Source of the DNA: Paenibacillus crassostreae
Lineage (GTDB): Bacteria > Bacillota > Bacilli > Paenibacillales > Paenibacillaceae
DNA length: 64,000 nt
Assembly (NCBI RefSeq): GCF_001857945.1
Contig: NZ_CP017770.1
Span: 3,162,001 to 3,226,000, forward strand
Direction: 5' to 3'
The notes beneath the pieces are model-generated. The model was not told where the DNA came from and searched no databases. It saw only the letters and a list, made by a program, of their open reading frames with translations. This document shows, in pieces, positions 36,286 to 43,895 of the stretch; position 1 is the first letter of the stretch; each line of letters opens with the position of its first letter. The translations under genes were made by a program, and so were the position numbers.

Positions 36286-37688
36286 TTCGCAGAAATCAGG
36301 GCATATTGACCAAATTATATATTTTATCTGACTTCTTCGTGGTGCAGATGTCATTCTTGCTCGCTTGGTGGCTTAAGTTCGAAAGTGGTTGGATTCCATA
36401 TGAAACTCCGAAGCCTATAGAAAGTTACATGCTATGGAGTCTAATCTATGGCGGGATTACTATTTTAACAGGGATCGTAATCACGTTATATTCACCAAAG
36501 AGAAAAAAGAGATTCGCAGATGAATTTCTTAAAGTCATACAGGTCCATTTTATTAGTATGTTTCTATTGATCAGTATTATGTTTGTTGTTAAAGAAATTG
36601 ATATCTCACGAGTGTATTTAGCGATCTATCTAGGTCTCAATATCTTCTTTATTATTTTTTATCGTTATTTCCTTAAAGCTTCGCTCAAACATTTTCGTGA
36701 AAAAGGTTACAACCGACAGTTCGTATTAATTGTGGGTGCTGGAAGTCTAGGTAAACGATTCTTCAATAATCTGAAACAGTATCCTGAACTAGGGTATGAG
36801 GTCGTTGGGTTCTTAGATGATAATCAGGTATGGGATAATGTTGAGACTGCTCATTACAGTCCTATTCTTGGGAATCTGGATGATCTCGAGGACATACTTA
36901 CTAGAGAACTCATTGATGAAGTTGTGCTAGCATTACCATTGGATGCACATTCGAAATATAAGAAAATTATCGTTCATTGTGAGAAAGCAGGAGTGCGAAC
37001 GCTTATTATTCCGGACTTCTTCGATTATTTACCTGCAAGACCTTACTTCGATAACTTCGCAGGAATGCCTATGATTAACGTAAGGGATATTCCACTGGAT
37101 GTGGCGAGTAACCGAATGTTCAAGAGACTATTCGATATTGTGTTTTCTTTATGCACCATTATTATAATTTCACCCGTGTTGCTGGCAGTAGCATTAGGGG
37201 TTAAGTTTACCTCGCCAGGTCCAATTATATTTAAGCAAGAACGTGTCGGATTAAATCGTCGTCATTTCATGATGTATAAGTTCCGTTCGATGAAGCAACA
37301 GATAGAAGAGGGAGAGGATACGGGATGGACGGTGGAGAATGATCCACGTCGTACGAAGTTCGGTACGTTCATTCGATCGACAAGCCTTGATGAGCTTCCG
37401 CAATTCTTCAACGTCTTAATGGGACATATGAGTGTCGTGGGCCCACGTCCGGAACGTCCATATTTCGTAGATCAATTCCGCGATGAAATTCCAAAGTATA
37501 TGGTGAAACATCACGTTCGTCCAGGCATTACCGGTTGGGCGCAGAGTAATGGTCTTCGTGGTGATACCTCGATCGAAGATCGAATCAATCATGATATATT
37601 CTATATCGAAAACTGGACATTATTGTTGGATGTTAGGATAATTATGAAGACCATTAAGAACGGGTTTAAAAATAACAATGCATATTGA
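36282..37688 (+). CDS. Polyprenyl-phosphate sugar-1-phosphate transferase (initiating enzyme)
   Basis: 468 residues. Four or five N-terminal spans (to about residue 125), a Rossmann-like middle (VLIVGAGSLGKRFFNNL, about 140-260), a fifth span, and the C-terminal catalytic domain: KRLFDIVFSL, GPIIFKQERVGLNRRHF, MYKFRSM, SLDELPQFFNVLMG, VGPRPERPYF and HHVRPGITGWAQ. WbaP/WsaP-type enzymes put galactose- or glucose-1-phosphate on undecaprenyl phosphate and so start the glycan. It is the last gene of the locus. A 77-bp relic of this gene type lies at 41408-41484. Confidence 0.93.
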   Translation: MIRRNQGILTKLYILSDFFVVQMSFLLAWWLKFESGWIPYETPKPIESYMLWSLIYGGITILTGIVITLYSPKRKKRFADEFLKVIQVHFISMFLLISIMFVVKEIDISRVYLAIYLGLNIFFIIFYRYFLKASLKHFREKGYNRQFVLIVGAGSLGKRFFNNLKQYPELGYEVVGFLDDNQVWDNVETAHYSPILGNLDDLEDILTRELIDEVVLALPLDAHSKYKKIIVHCEKAGVRTLIIPDFFDYLPARPYFDNFAGMPMINVRDIPLDVASNRMFKRLFDIVFSLCTIIIISPVLLAVALGVKFTSPGPIIFKQERVGLNRRHFMMYKFRSMKQQIEEGEDTGWTVENDPRRTKFGTFIRSTSLDELPQFFNVLMGHMSVVGPRPERPYFVDQFRDEIPKYMVKHHVRPGITGWAQSNGLRGDTSIEDRINHDIFYIENWTLLLDVRIIMKTIKNGFKNNNAY

Positions 37689-37983
37689 TTAGATGGAGAG
37701 ACTGTTCCTTAAGTATTATGCTTGTGGAGCATTCTCTTTTCACATTCAGATAGAATGACGATAATTATACGAGGGTGTGTGGGTTATAGATAGCTTGTTT
37801 AAGAACCTGATCGTCGTTCTGAAGTTACTTCGTCCTTAAAGGACTTTCATAGAAAAGAAGTTTATTCTTAGGAAGATTCTAATTGAAAGGCATATTTATA
37901 ATAACTGTGTGCTAATGGTTATGTTTGCTAATCAAGGATCTTTAACATAAATTGAAACTAAAATAAATTTAGGGGTAATTATT

Positions 37984-39057
37984 ATGGGGAAATATAATTG
38001 GCTTTATCAGATTAGAGGAATGGCAATAATAGCTGTAGTAGTTTGTCATCAACAAGGATTATTGCATAGTTCAGAATGGATACAGTTACTAACTTTATAT
38101 TCAGTTACGATATTTATTTTTTGTGCTGGTGTGACACAAGCGTTTTCTTTAAAAAAATTGAATAGTAGTTTTATAACCAATGAACGATACTCATTTTCTG
38201 AATATATTATTAATAGATTAAAACCAATTATATTATCATATATAGTCGTAACTATCGCATATTTATCTCAACGTAATATGTGGACGGGGCTAGAATGGGA
38301 TATGTTATTTAATGCGTTGTTAACATTTTCAGCTTCACCACCACTATATTTCCTTCGATACTTTATTGTATTAATATGTGTGGCTCCAATTTTATTTGCC
38401 TTTGTAAATATTATTTTGAAAAAAAACAGTTCGGGAGTTGTTACTAATTTAAAAATAATTATATTATTAATTTTAACTTTCTTAATAGGTTATTATTCTA
38501 TAGGTAAATTAGATTCATTGGGTCAAAGTTATTTATTTGTTTATACAGCTGGAATAATATTTGGATCACTGCCTTTTCCAAAAGTTAAAAATGTACAATT
38601 ACCATTTATTATTACTACACTAATGTTCGGGTTGTGGTCTACAAAAGAATTCTATTGGGCAAGAGTTGCAGGGAATTTCAATTATGCTGAAGGAATTGAT
38701 TCTCTTGTGCCCAAATTACAAATGAACCCACCTAATTTATCAATTATCATATACTCGGCAGGATGTTTTTTCTTATTTTATTGGTGTTTTAAAAAAGTAG
38801 AAATTCATCAAGATAGAATACCTGTATTTGTTTTGTATCCTTTTAAGGCTTTAACATTAATGGGAAAGTATTCTTTAGATATTTTTTTATGGCATTTATT
38901 TGTTCAAACATTTTTAACTAGTTTTGAAATTAACTTATTGCCCAACATATGGGTAAAAAGGATTGTGTATTATTCTGCGATGTTTTTTATTCCAGTAATT
39001 TTTCGAATCCTATACGAAAAACTAAAAAATTATATATATGATAATTATAAAAAATAA
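37984..39057 (+). CDS. Membrane acyltransferase, AT3 family
   Basis: 357 residues with about 10 hydrophobic spans. The start YNWLYQIRGMAIIAVVVCHQ gives the R-x-x-A and His expected of acyltransferase-3 (OafA/WecH) enzymes, which O-acetylate cell-surface glycans. The sequence is more AT-rich than the locus before it. It has its own ribosome binding site (AGGGGTAA) and sits 295 bp after the sugar transferase, without a recognisable gene in that gap. It may decorate the glycan but could be an independent accessory gene. Confidence 0.85.
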   Translation: MGKYNWLYQIRGMAIIAVVVCHQQGLLHSSEWIQLLTLYSVTIFIFCAGVTQAFSLKKLNSSFITNERYSFSEYIINRLKPIILSYIVVTIAYLSQRNMWTGLEWDMLFNALLTFSASPPLYFLRYFIVLICVAPILFAFVNIILKKNSSGVVTNLKIIILLILTFLIGYYSIGKLDSLGQSYLFVYTAGIIFGSLPFPKVKNVQLPFIITTLMFGLWSTKEFYWARVAGNFNYAEGIDSLVPKLQMNPPNLSIIIYSAGCFFLFYWCFKKVEIHQDRIPVFVLYPFKALTLMGKYSLDIFLWHLFVQTFLTSFEINLLPNIWVKRIVYYSAMFFIPVIFRILYEKLKNYIYDNYKK

Positions 39058-39271
39058 ATTTACTGAATAATACTCGAACTTTAGATTAGGTTAATAAATA
39101 TGTATTAGAATGATAATCGCCAACAAGGAATCCAAATGAAAAAACTTCAGACTCTAAATATGACCCTTAAGTTGGATGATTTAAATCAATGAGCCAATTG
39201 GATAAATACTTGAATGTGTAACACGTTACAGAGATAACTATACACTTGATGAAAATAATAAGCATCATTAG

Positions 39272-39304
39272 ATCCCTCATTTTGTCCCAGACAAAATGGG
39301 GGAT
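39272..39304. other. Long hairpin in the intergenic region
   Basis: Arms 39272-39286 and 39290-39304, 14 of 15 bases complementary, loop CCA. There is no T run, so it is not a standard terminator. The rest of 39058-39403 contains no other clear feature. Confidence 0.55.
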
Positions 39305-39403
39305 TAGTATTGTAGTGTACATCACGATAAACGAATATAAAGGTTGTGTTATTCTCAGATTCAGATTAATTCGAATAAAATAATTTCAAGAGGGTGCATT
39401 GGG

Positions 39404-39637
39404 TTGCTAAAACTCATTAAATACATTGTAGCCATCATTACAATGATTATGGCTAGCTATGGGCTAATTACTGAGCATTTTGAGTTAAATACGTATATGG
39501 TATTCTTATTAGGTGTATTTATGTTGATAATAGGGTTAGAAGAACTTCGTAAAAGTCATAAGAAATTCTGGTATATGAGTATTGTGATTTCGTTATTTTC
39601 TTTTTTTGTTTCTATACAAAGCCTTTTCATATACTAA
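39404..39637 (+). CDS. Small membrane protein, DUF3953-like
   Basis: 77 residues with three hydrophobic spans: LIKYIVAIITMIMASYGL, TYMVFLLGVFMLIIGLEELR and WYMSIVISLFSFFVS. The L-G-x-x-M-x-x-x-G-L-E-E pattern recalls YczI/DUF3953 proteins of Bacillus, whose function is unknown. I chose TTG 39404 since AGAGGG lies 8 bases upstream; the longer frame from 39344 has no site. Confidence 0.6.
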   Translation: MLKLIKYIVAIITMIMASYGLITEHFELNTYMVFLLGVFMLIIGLEELRKSHKKFWYMSIVISLFSFFVSIQSLFIY

Positions 39638-39711
39638 TGGTAATTTACGTTTGATGAAACAATACAATAAGGAACTTAAATAAAATAATGATACATTATA
39701 CTCCAACTGAT

Positions 39712-39756
39712 ACCTGTAAGTTAGACAGCTACTATATTGCTGCCCAACTTACGGGT
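39712..39756. other. Imperfect inverted repeat
   Basis: Arms 39712-39729 and 39739-39756 match at 15 of 18 positions around a 9-base loop (TACTATATT). No T run follows. Purpose unknown. Confidence 0.5.
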
Positions 39757-39764
39757 TATTCGTC

Positions 39765-39780
39765 GTTCATCTAGATGAAC
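39765..39780. promoter_or_regulatory. Perfect 16-bp palindrome
   Basis: GTTCATCTAGATGAAC with no loop, of the kind bound by dimeric repressors. It lies about 200 bp before the toxin gene. Confidence 0.4.
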
Positions 39781-39917
39781 AATGATCCTGAACAAACATT
39801 ATTCACACATATGTAAGCTGTTTTTTCTTTTAATAGGAACGTATGTTTGGTATAATGCAAGTATTAATAATAGAATTGAATCTTATTTCATAAACACGCT
39901 TTTTTTTATAAATACAT

Positions 39918-39952
39918 AATAAATTATTAACCCCTTAGGTTAATAATTTATT
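39918..39952 (+). promoter_or_regulatory. Predicted operator of the toxin-antitoxin operon
   Basis: Perfect 15-base inverted repeat AATAAATTATTAACC / GGTTAATAATTTATT around a 5-base loop, ending 14 bp before the toxin start. Antitoxins with XRE domains commonly bind such repeats to repress their own operon. Confidence 0.6.
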
Positions 39953-39966
39953 GACGAGGGATGCTA

Positions 39967-40305
39967 ATGAATATATACTTTAAAGACAGCAAGATCGAGA
40001 AAGCGATGAATAATGAAAGGGAATCCATAAAGACTTGGGGACCTGATAACGCTAGGAAGATTAGAACAAGAATGTCAGAACTACATGCTGCGGATAATCT
40101 ATCGCAACTAAGCCATGTTCCCCCATCGAGGCTTCATGCATTAACTGGAAATAGAAAAGATCAATTTTCTATTACTGTGAAAGAACCGTTTAGGATTATA
40201 TTTGAAGCACTTAATGACCCTGTCCCTAGGTTATTGGATGGAGGAATTGATAAGACTAGAATTACAGAAATTATGATTATTGAGGTGGTGAACTATCATG
40301 GTTAA
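39967..40305 (+). CDS. HigB/RelE-type toxin
   Basis: 112 residues. KIEKAMNNERESIKTWGP at the start, the SQLSHVPPSRLHALTGNR segment and FSITVKEPFRIIFEA match the plasmid-killer (HigB) family of ribosome-dependent mRNA interferases. The order toxin first, antitoxin second, overlapping by 8 bp, is typical of higBA. GAGGG precedes ATG 39967 by 6 bases; ATG 39961 abuts that site and is not used. Translation of RNA cut at the ribosome would be the predicted action. Confidence 0.85.
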   Translation: MNIYFKDSKIEKAMNNERESIKTWGPDNARKIRTRMSELHAADNLSQLSHVPPSRLHALTGNRKDQFSITVKEPFRIIFEALNDPVPRLLDGGIDKTRITEIMIIEVVNYHG

Positions 40306-41404
40306 TCATTATGAATATGAACCTAACTATGCTGTTCCTCCAGGTGAAACACTACTAGACACACTTGAAGAACTTGGTATGACTCAAGCTGAATTAGCGA
40401 AACGAATGAATAGGCCAGTGAAGACAATTAATGAAATTATTAAAGGAAAAGCCGAAATAACTCCGGCAACTTCATTGGAGTTAGAGAAGTCAACAGGAGT
40501 TCCTTCAGCATTATGGAACAATCTTGAAAAGAAATATCGCGATAAGCTTGCTAGAATTAAAGAACGAGCTCGATTAGAGAACCAAGTGGATTTCCTTAAA
40601 AATATCCCTGTTAAGGATATGATTCAGCGTGGTTGGATAACTGAATGTAAGGATTCGATTGAACAACTCATTGAGGTGTTAAAGTTCTTCAGAATTTCTA
40701 CTACCGAGGCTTGGGAAGCGATTTGGGGAAATGAACTTTCGGGCAATGTGGCCTTCAGAAAGACACTATCGTATGAAAGTGATAAAGGAGCAATATCTTC
40801 ATGGTTAAGACGTGGGGAGATTGAAGCGGAACAAATTATCTGTAATCCATTTAATAAAACTAAATTTAAATACTTGCTTGAGAATGATCTTAAGACTCTT
40901 ACGAAGGAGCCGAATCCTGATCAATTCTTACCAGAACTTATCCAACAGTGTTCTGATGTAGGAGTTGCCGTTGTAATCATAAGGGAATTACCGGGTTGCA
41001 GGGTAAACGGAGCCACCTATTGGACATCTTCAAACAAGGCTATTATCCAATTGAGTGGTAGATATAGATCGGATGATAGGTTATGGTTTACTTTTTTTCA
41101 TGAAGCCGCTCATATCATCTTACATGGAAAAAAGGAAACCTTCTTGGAGTGTAAGAATGATGGAGGGCTTGAAGAAAAAGAAGAGGAAGCTGATAAATTT
41201 GCAACACAATTGTTAATTCCCCACGCCTCATATAGGGACTTTATAGAGAAATCGGTCCATTACAGTCATCAGAATGTAGAACTCTTTGCCACAGAAATTG
41301 GAGTATCTCCAGGAATTGTTGTAGGCAGATTGCAACATGATGGGATAATACCATTCAGTCATTTGAATCAATTGAAACAAAGATATGTTTGGACCGAAGA
41401 ATAA
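40298..41404 (+). CDS. HigA-type antitoxin with ImmA/IrrE metallopeptidase domain
   Basis: 368 residues, about three times the length of a simple HigA. Residues about 10-75 form the XRE helix-turn-helix (LDTLEELGMTQAELAKRM, RPVKTINEIIKGK). The rest holds an ImmA/IrrE-type domain: FFHEAAHIILHG with the zinc motif H-E-A-A-H (His 268 and 272) and LEEKEEEADKFATQLLIP. Some members of this fused family cleave regulators. The peptidase could degrade another target or the antitoxin itself. It likely binds the inverted repeat at 39918 and masks the toxin. No terminator follows; the relic at 41408 begins four bases after its stop. Confidence 0.87.
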   Translation: MVNHYEYEPNYAVPPGETLLDTLEELGMTQAELAKRMNRPVKTINEIIKGKAEITPATSLELEKSTGVPSALWNNLEKKYRDKLARIKERARLENQVDFLKNIPVKDMIQRGWITECKDSIEQLIEVLKFFRISTTEAWEAIWGNELSGNVAFRKTLSYESDKGAISSWLRRGEIEAEQIICNPFNKTKFKYLLENDLKTLTKEPNPDQFLPELIQQCSDVGVAVVIIRELPGCRVNGATYWTSSNKAIIQLSGRYRSDDRLWFTFFHEAAHIILHGKKETFLECKNDGGLEEKEEEADKFATQLLIPHASYRDFIEKSVHYSHQNVELFATEIGVSPGIVVGRLQHDGIIPFSHLNQLKQRYVWTEE

Positions 41405-41407
41405 GCC

Positions 41408-41484
41408 AATTTCCCGATGAAATTCCAAAGTATATGGTGAAGCATCACGTTCGTCCAGGCATTACCGGTTGGGCGCAGTGCAAT
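41408..41484 (+). pseudogene. Relic fragment of a polyprenyl-phosphate sugar transferase gene
   Basis: Bases 41415-41478 match 37481-37544 of the sugar-transferase gene at 63 of 64 positions; the one difference is a silent AAA to AAG change in a Lys codon. The match continues in frame on both sides with more change (41408-41414 and 41479-41484). It encodes about 25 codons from the C-terminal region around HHVRPGITGWAQ. It sits exactly between the antitoxin stop and the Fic stop. Confidence 0.85.
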
Positions 41485-42614
41485 CAATTCAATAAATCAA
41501 GAACATCGTAGTTGAAATACTCAATATTTCTTAATTGACTTGTATTTTTGAAAATCAAACCCAAATCACTTAACTCATTTAGTGCCTTCCTTGCAGTAGT
41601 GATAGCTACTCCAAAGTGTACTGATACTTGAACAGCTGTTGTGTTGGGTTCTCTGAAAGTGTAAATAAAGACATCTCTTTGAAGTTGGCGATCACACTTG
41701 TCAAGACCTTCATTAGCTAGTTGCTCAGCCCGATCCAATAGGGCTGAGAGCTTATCTGCCATACGGTCACAAGCATTAATAAAGAACTTGATCCAGCTAA
41801 TCCAATCAGGATCATTGCCTCTCACACTATTCAATAAATGATAGTATCTAGCACGCTGCTTCTCTAATTCTTCACTTACAAAGAATATTGGGCTCGACAC
41901 CAATTGTGATTGAACCATATATATAGCTATTAATATCCTACCCAAACGGCCATTACCATCCAAAAAGGGGTGGATTGACTCGAATTGAGCATGTAAAATA
42001 GCTACTTTAAGTAATGCTTGTGCGTTTTCATCAATAACAACTTCATTTTCTTTCAACTTTGGATGAGGAAGCTTGTCACCGTATGGATGTTTATTCGCGT
42101 ACAATTCCCAATTCTCCATATAATCTCCTATTTCTTGAGCAGGTACAGGAATATAGACTGCATCTTCTATTCGATTTGTAGGACCAATGAAATTTTGGAT
42201 CTTACGAAACTCTCCTTTAGATACGTTAGTACCTCTTGCGCCGTCCATTAATATAGTGTGTAACTCTAAAATAAGTCTAGTAGAGATTGGATAACCATTA
42301 AGAATACGTTCATGACCTATTCTTAATGCATCCTGGTAATTCTGAACCTCTTTATGTTCTGATTTTGTATGCTGCTTATGTGCCTGTTCAACCATATCGG
42401 TAAACGTAACTTGTGTTCCCTCGATCCTCGTAGATTGAACGGATTCCTTCAGTGCCAATGTATTTATAAAATCTGTACGTAAAATAGATTTCTTGAATTT
42501 TTCATCTAATCGTCCTAATTTTTCAGTTACTCCTGATAACTTCATCAACAAATCATAGATATGTGCTTGAGGTACTACAACTGGCAATTTTTTAATCCCT
42601 TTAACTGCAGCCAT
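41484..42614 (-). CDS. Fic-domain protein (predicted AMPylator), with winged helix
   Basis: 376 residues. The Fic core motif is HPFLDGNGRLGRI (about residues 218-230), H-x-F-x-D-G-N-G-R complete. The N-terminal helix has STRIEGTQVTF, the S-x-x-x-E-G inhibitory motif of class II Fic proteins, whose Glu blocks ATP binding, so activity is probably self-limited. The last 70 residues look like a winged helix-turn-helix (TTAVQVSVHFGVAITTARKA). It transfers AMP to a target protein or removes it; target unknown. GGAGGAGATGAA precedes ATG 42614. It converges on the toxin-antitoxin pair. Confidence 0.92.
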   Translation of the reverse strand: MAAVKGIKKLPVVVPQAHIYDLLMKLSGVTEKLGRLDEKFKKSILRTDFINTLALKESVQSTRIEGTQVTFTDMVEQAHKQHTKSEHKEVQNYQDALRIGHERILNGYPISTRLILELHTILMDGARGTNVSKGEFRKIQNFIGPTNRIEDAVYIPVPAQEIGDYMENWELYANKHPYGDKLPHPKLKENEVVIDENAQALLKVAILHAQFESIHPFLDGNGRLGRILIAIYMVQSQLVSSPIFFVSEELEKQRARYYHLLNSVRGNDPDWISWIKFFINACDRMADKLSALLDRAEQLANEGLDKCDRQLQRDVFIYTFREPNTTAVQVSVHFGVAITTARKALNELSDLGLIFKNTSQLRNIEYFNYDVLDLLN

Positions 42615-42873
42615 TTCATCTCCTCCAATATTTACTGCTTTATATACATGATATTACCATTTAAAGATCGAAATATACAATAGTCGCTCTCTATTTTGAA
42701 TATTAACATCAATAAGAGTGCAGATATGGATTTGTACTCTCTTTTAGAAGAGGAGATTGACTAATAATAGTATAATTTATTGAATCTATCCAATTGAACG
42801 AATGATCACAGGGGGGTTCCATCTGTGGGTCCCTTTTTCACTTCTTTATCCGTTCCTATTCAAGGCGAACAGA
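42615..42873. other. Intergenic region, no gene seen
   Basis: Contains the Fic promoter side and, at about 42805-42837, a GC-rich stem-loop candidate (CACAG with CTGTG) followed by CCCTTTTT, which may be a weak terminator. Nothing else is recognised. Confidence 0.4.
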
Positions 42874-42902
42874 TTGACACTACCCCCTCACTATCATAGA
42901 CT
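42874..42902 (+). promoter_or_regulatory. Predicted sigma-A promoter of pcrB
   Basis: TTGACA, 17 bases, TAGACT, 40 bp before the pcrB start. Confidence 0.65.
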
Positions 42903-42941
42903 AGATTTAGTGTCTTACGAAGATTCGTGGAGGTATGAGGA

Positions 42942-43628
42942 TTGAAGGAAATGATGAAGTCTTGGAGGCATGTATTTAAGCTTGATCCAGATCGTGAATT
43001 GGATGATCGGAGTCTGGATGCAGTATGCATGTCCGGTACAGATGCTATAATGGTAGGTGGGTCATCTGGGGTAACGTATGAGAATACGATAGATTTGTTA
43101 TCTCGGGTTCGACATTATGAATTGCCATGTGTACAAGAGGTATCCGATATGGAATCCATCGTGCCAGGGTTCGATCTCTATCTAATCCCGATGGTATTGA
43201 ATAGTTCTAATCCTGCTTGGATTGTAGGACATCAGCAACAGGCGATTGAACGTTTTGGTTATTTGATTCCTTGGGAATTACTCGTTACCGAAGGGTATAT
43301 TGTTCTGAATGCTGACTCCACCGTTGCACAGCTGACGGATGCGTATACCGAACTTGAACCATTAGGGGTTGTAGCTTACGCGCAAGTGGCGGACAAGCTG
43401 ATGTCATTGCCCATTGTATACTTGGAATACAGTGGTACTTATGGCGATATGGAAACGGTACGAGCAGTACATGAGGAACTAGAGGACGCCCAACTTATTT
43501 ATGGCGGGGGTATCAAAGACCTTCACACAGCCCAGCAAGCGGCAGCAGTCAGCGACACGATTGTAGTCGGTAACATTATTTATGAGAATCTAGAACAAGC
43601 ATTGCAGACCGTACAGGTTGTGAAATGA
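42942..43628 (+). CDS. pcrB: Heptaprenylglyceryl phosphate synthase
   Basis: 228 residues, TIM barrel. DAIMVGGSSGVTYENTI, VSDMESIVPGFDLYLIPMVLNS and IYGGGIKDLHTAQQAA (phosphate-binding) match PcrB. In Bacillus it joins a heptaprenyl chain to glycerol-1-phosphate, the first step of a small archaeal-like ether lipid. GGAGG lies 8 bases before the TTG start 42942; ATG at 42951 is a later option without the right spacing. The pcrB-pcrA-ligA order is usual in Bacillales. Confidence 0.93.
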   Translation: MKEMMKSWRHVFKLDPDRELDDRSLDAVCMSGTDAIMVGGSSGVTYENTIDLLSRVRHYELPCVQEVSDMESIVPGFDLYLIPMVLNSSNPAWIVGHQQQAIERFGYLIPWELLVTEGYIVLNADSTVAQLTDAYTELEPLGVVAYAQVADKLMSLPIVYLEYSGTYGDMETVRAVHEELEDAQLIYGGGIKDLHTAQQAAAVSDTIVVGNIIYENLEQALQTVQVVK

Positions 43629-43895
43629 TTAGTCAAAACCACAATTACTCTATGCTGATAAAGATGAATAACGCTAAAACTAGCGAAGGGGGCGGAATTG
43701 TCCTGGAGAAACGAAGTGGTCGCCTTTGACATTGGATTTCAACCATTAAAGGGGTTATACAATCAAGAAATCTGAGGTCAACAGCGATCGTAAGGACAAT
43801 CCGTCACCGTAGCGGTCACCATACACTTATTTTTTCAACAAACTAGTTATCGGCTTTAGTAGAATAATATTCCCATTTGAAAGGAGCATGCACGC

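Noticed and set aside
39344..39403. N-terminal extension of the DUF3953-like protein
   Set aside because: No ribosome binding site, and the extension is polar and unlike the family; the TTG at 39404 is well placed.
37984..42614. Accessory segment as an insertion sequence or prophage
   Set aside because: No transposase, integrase, terminal inverted repeats or target duplication could be found by reading; only the gene scar at one edge.
42805..42837. GC-rich hairpin with T run resembling a T-box terminator
   Set aside because: No T-box specifier or AGGGTGGNACC motif, and pcrB has its own promoter downstream; kept only as a weak terminator candidate.
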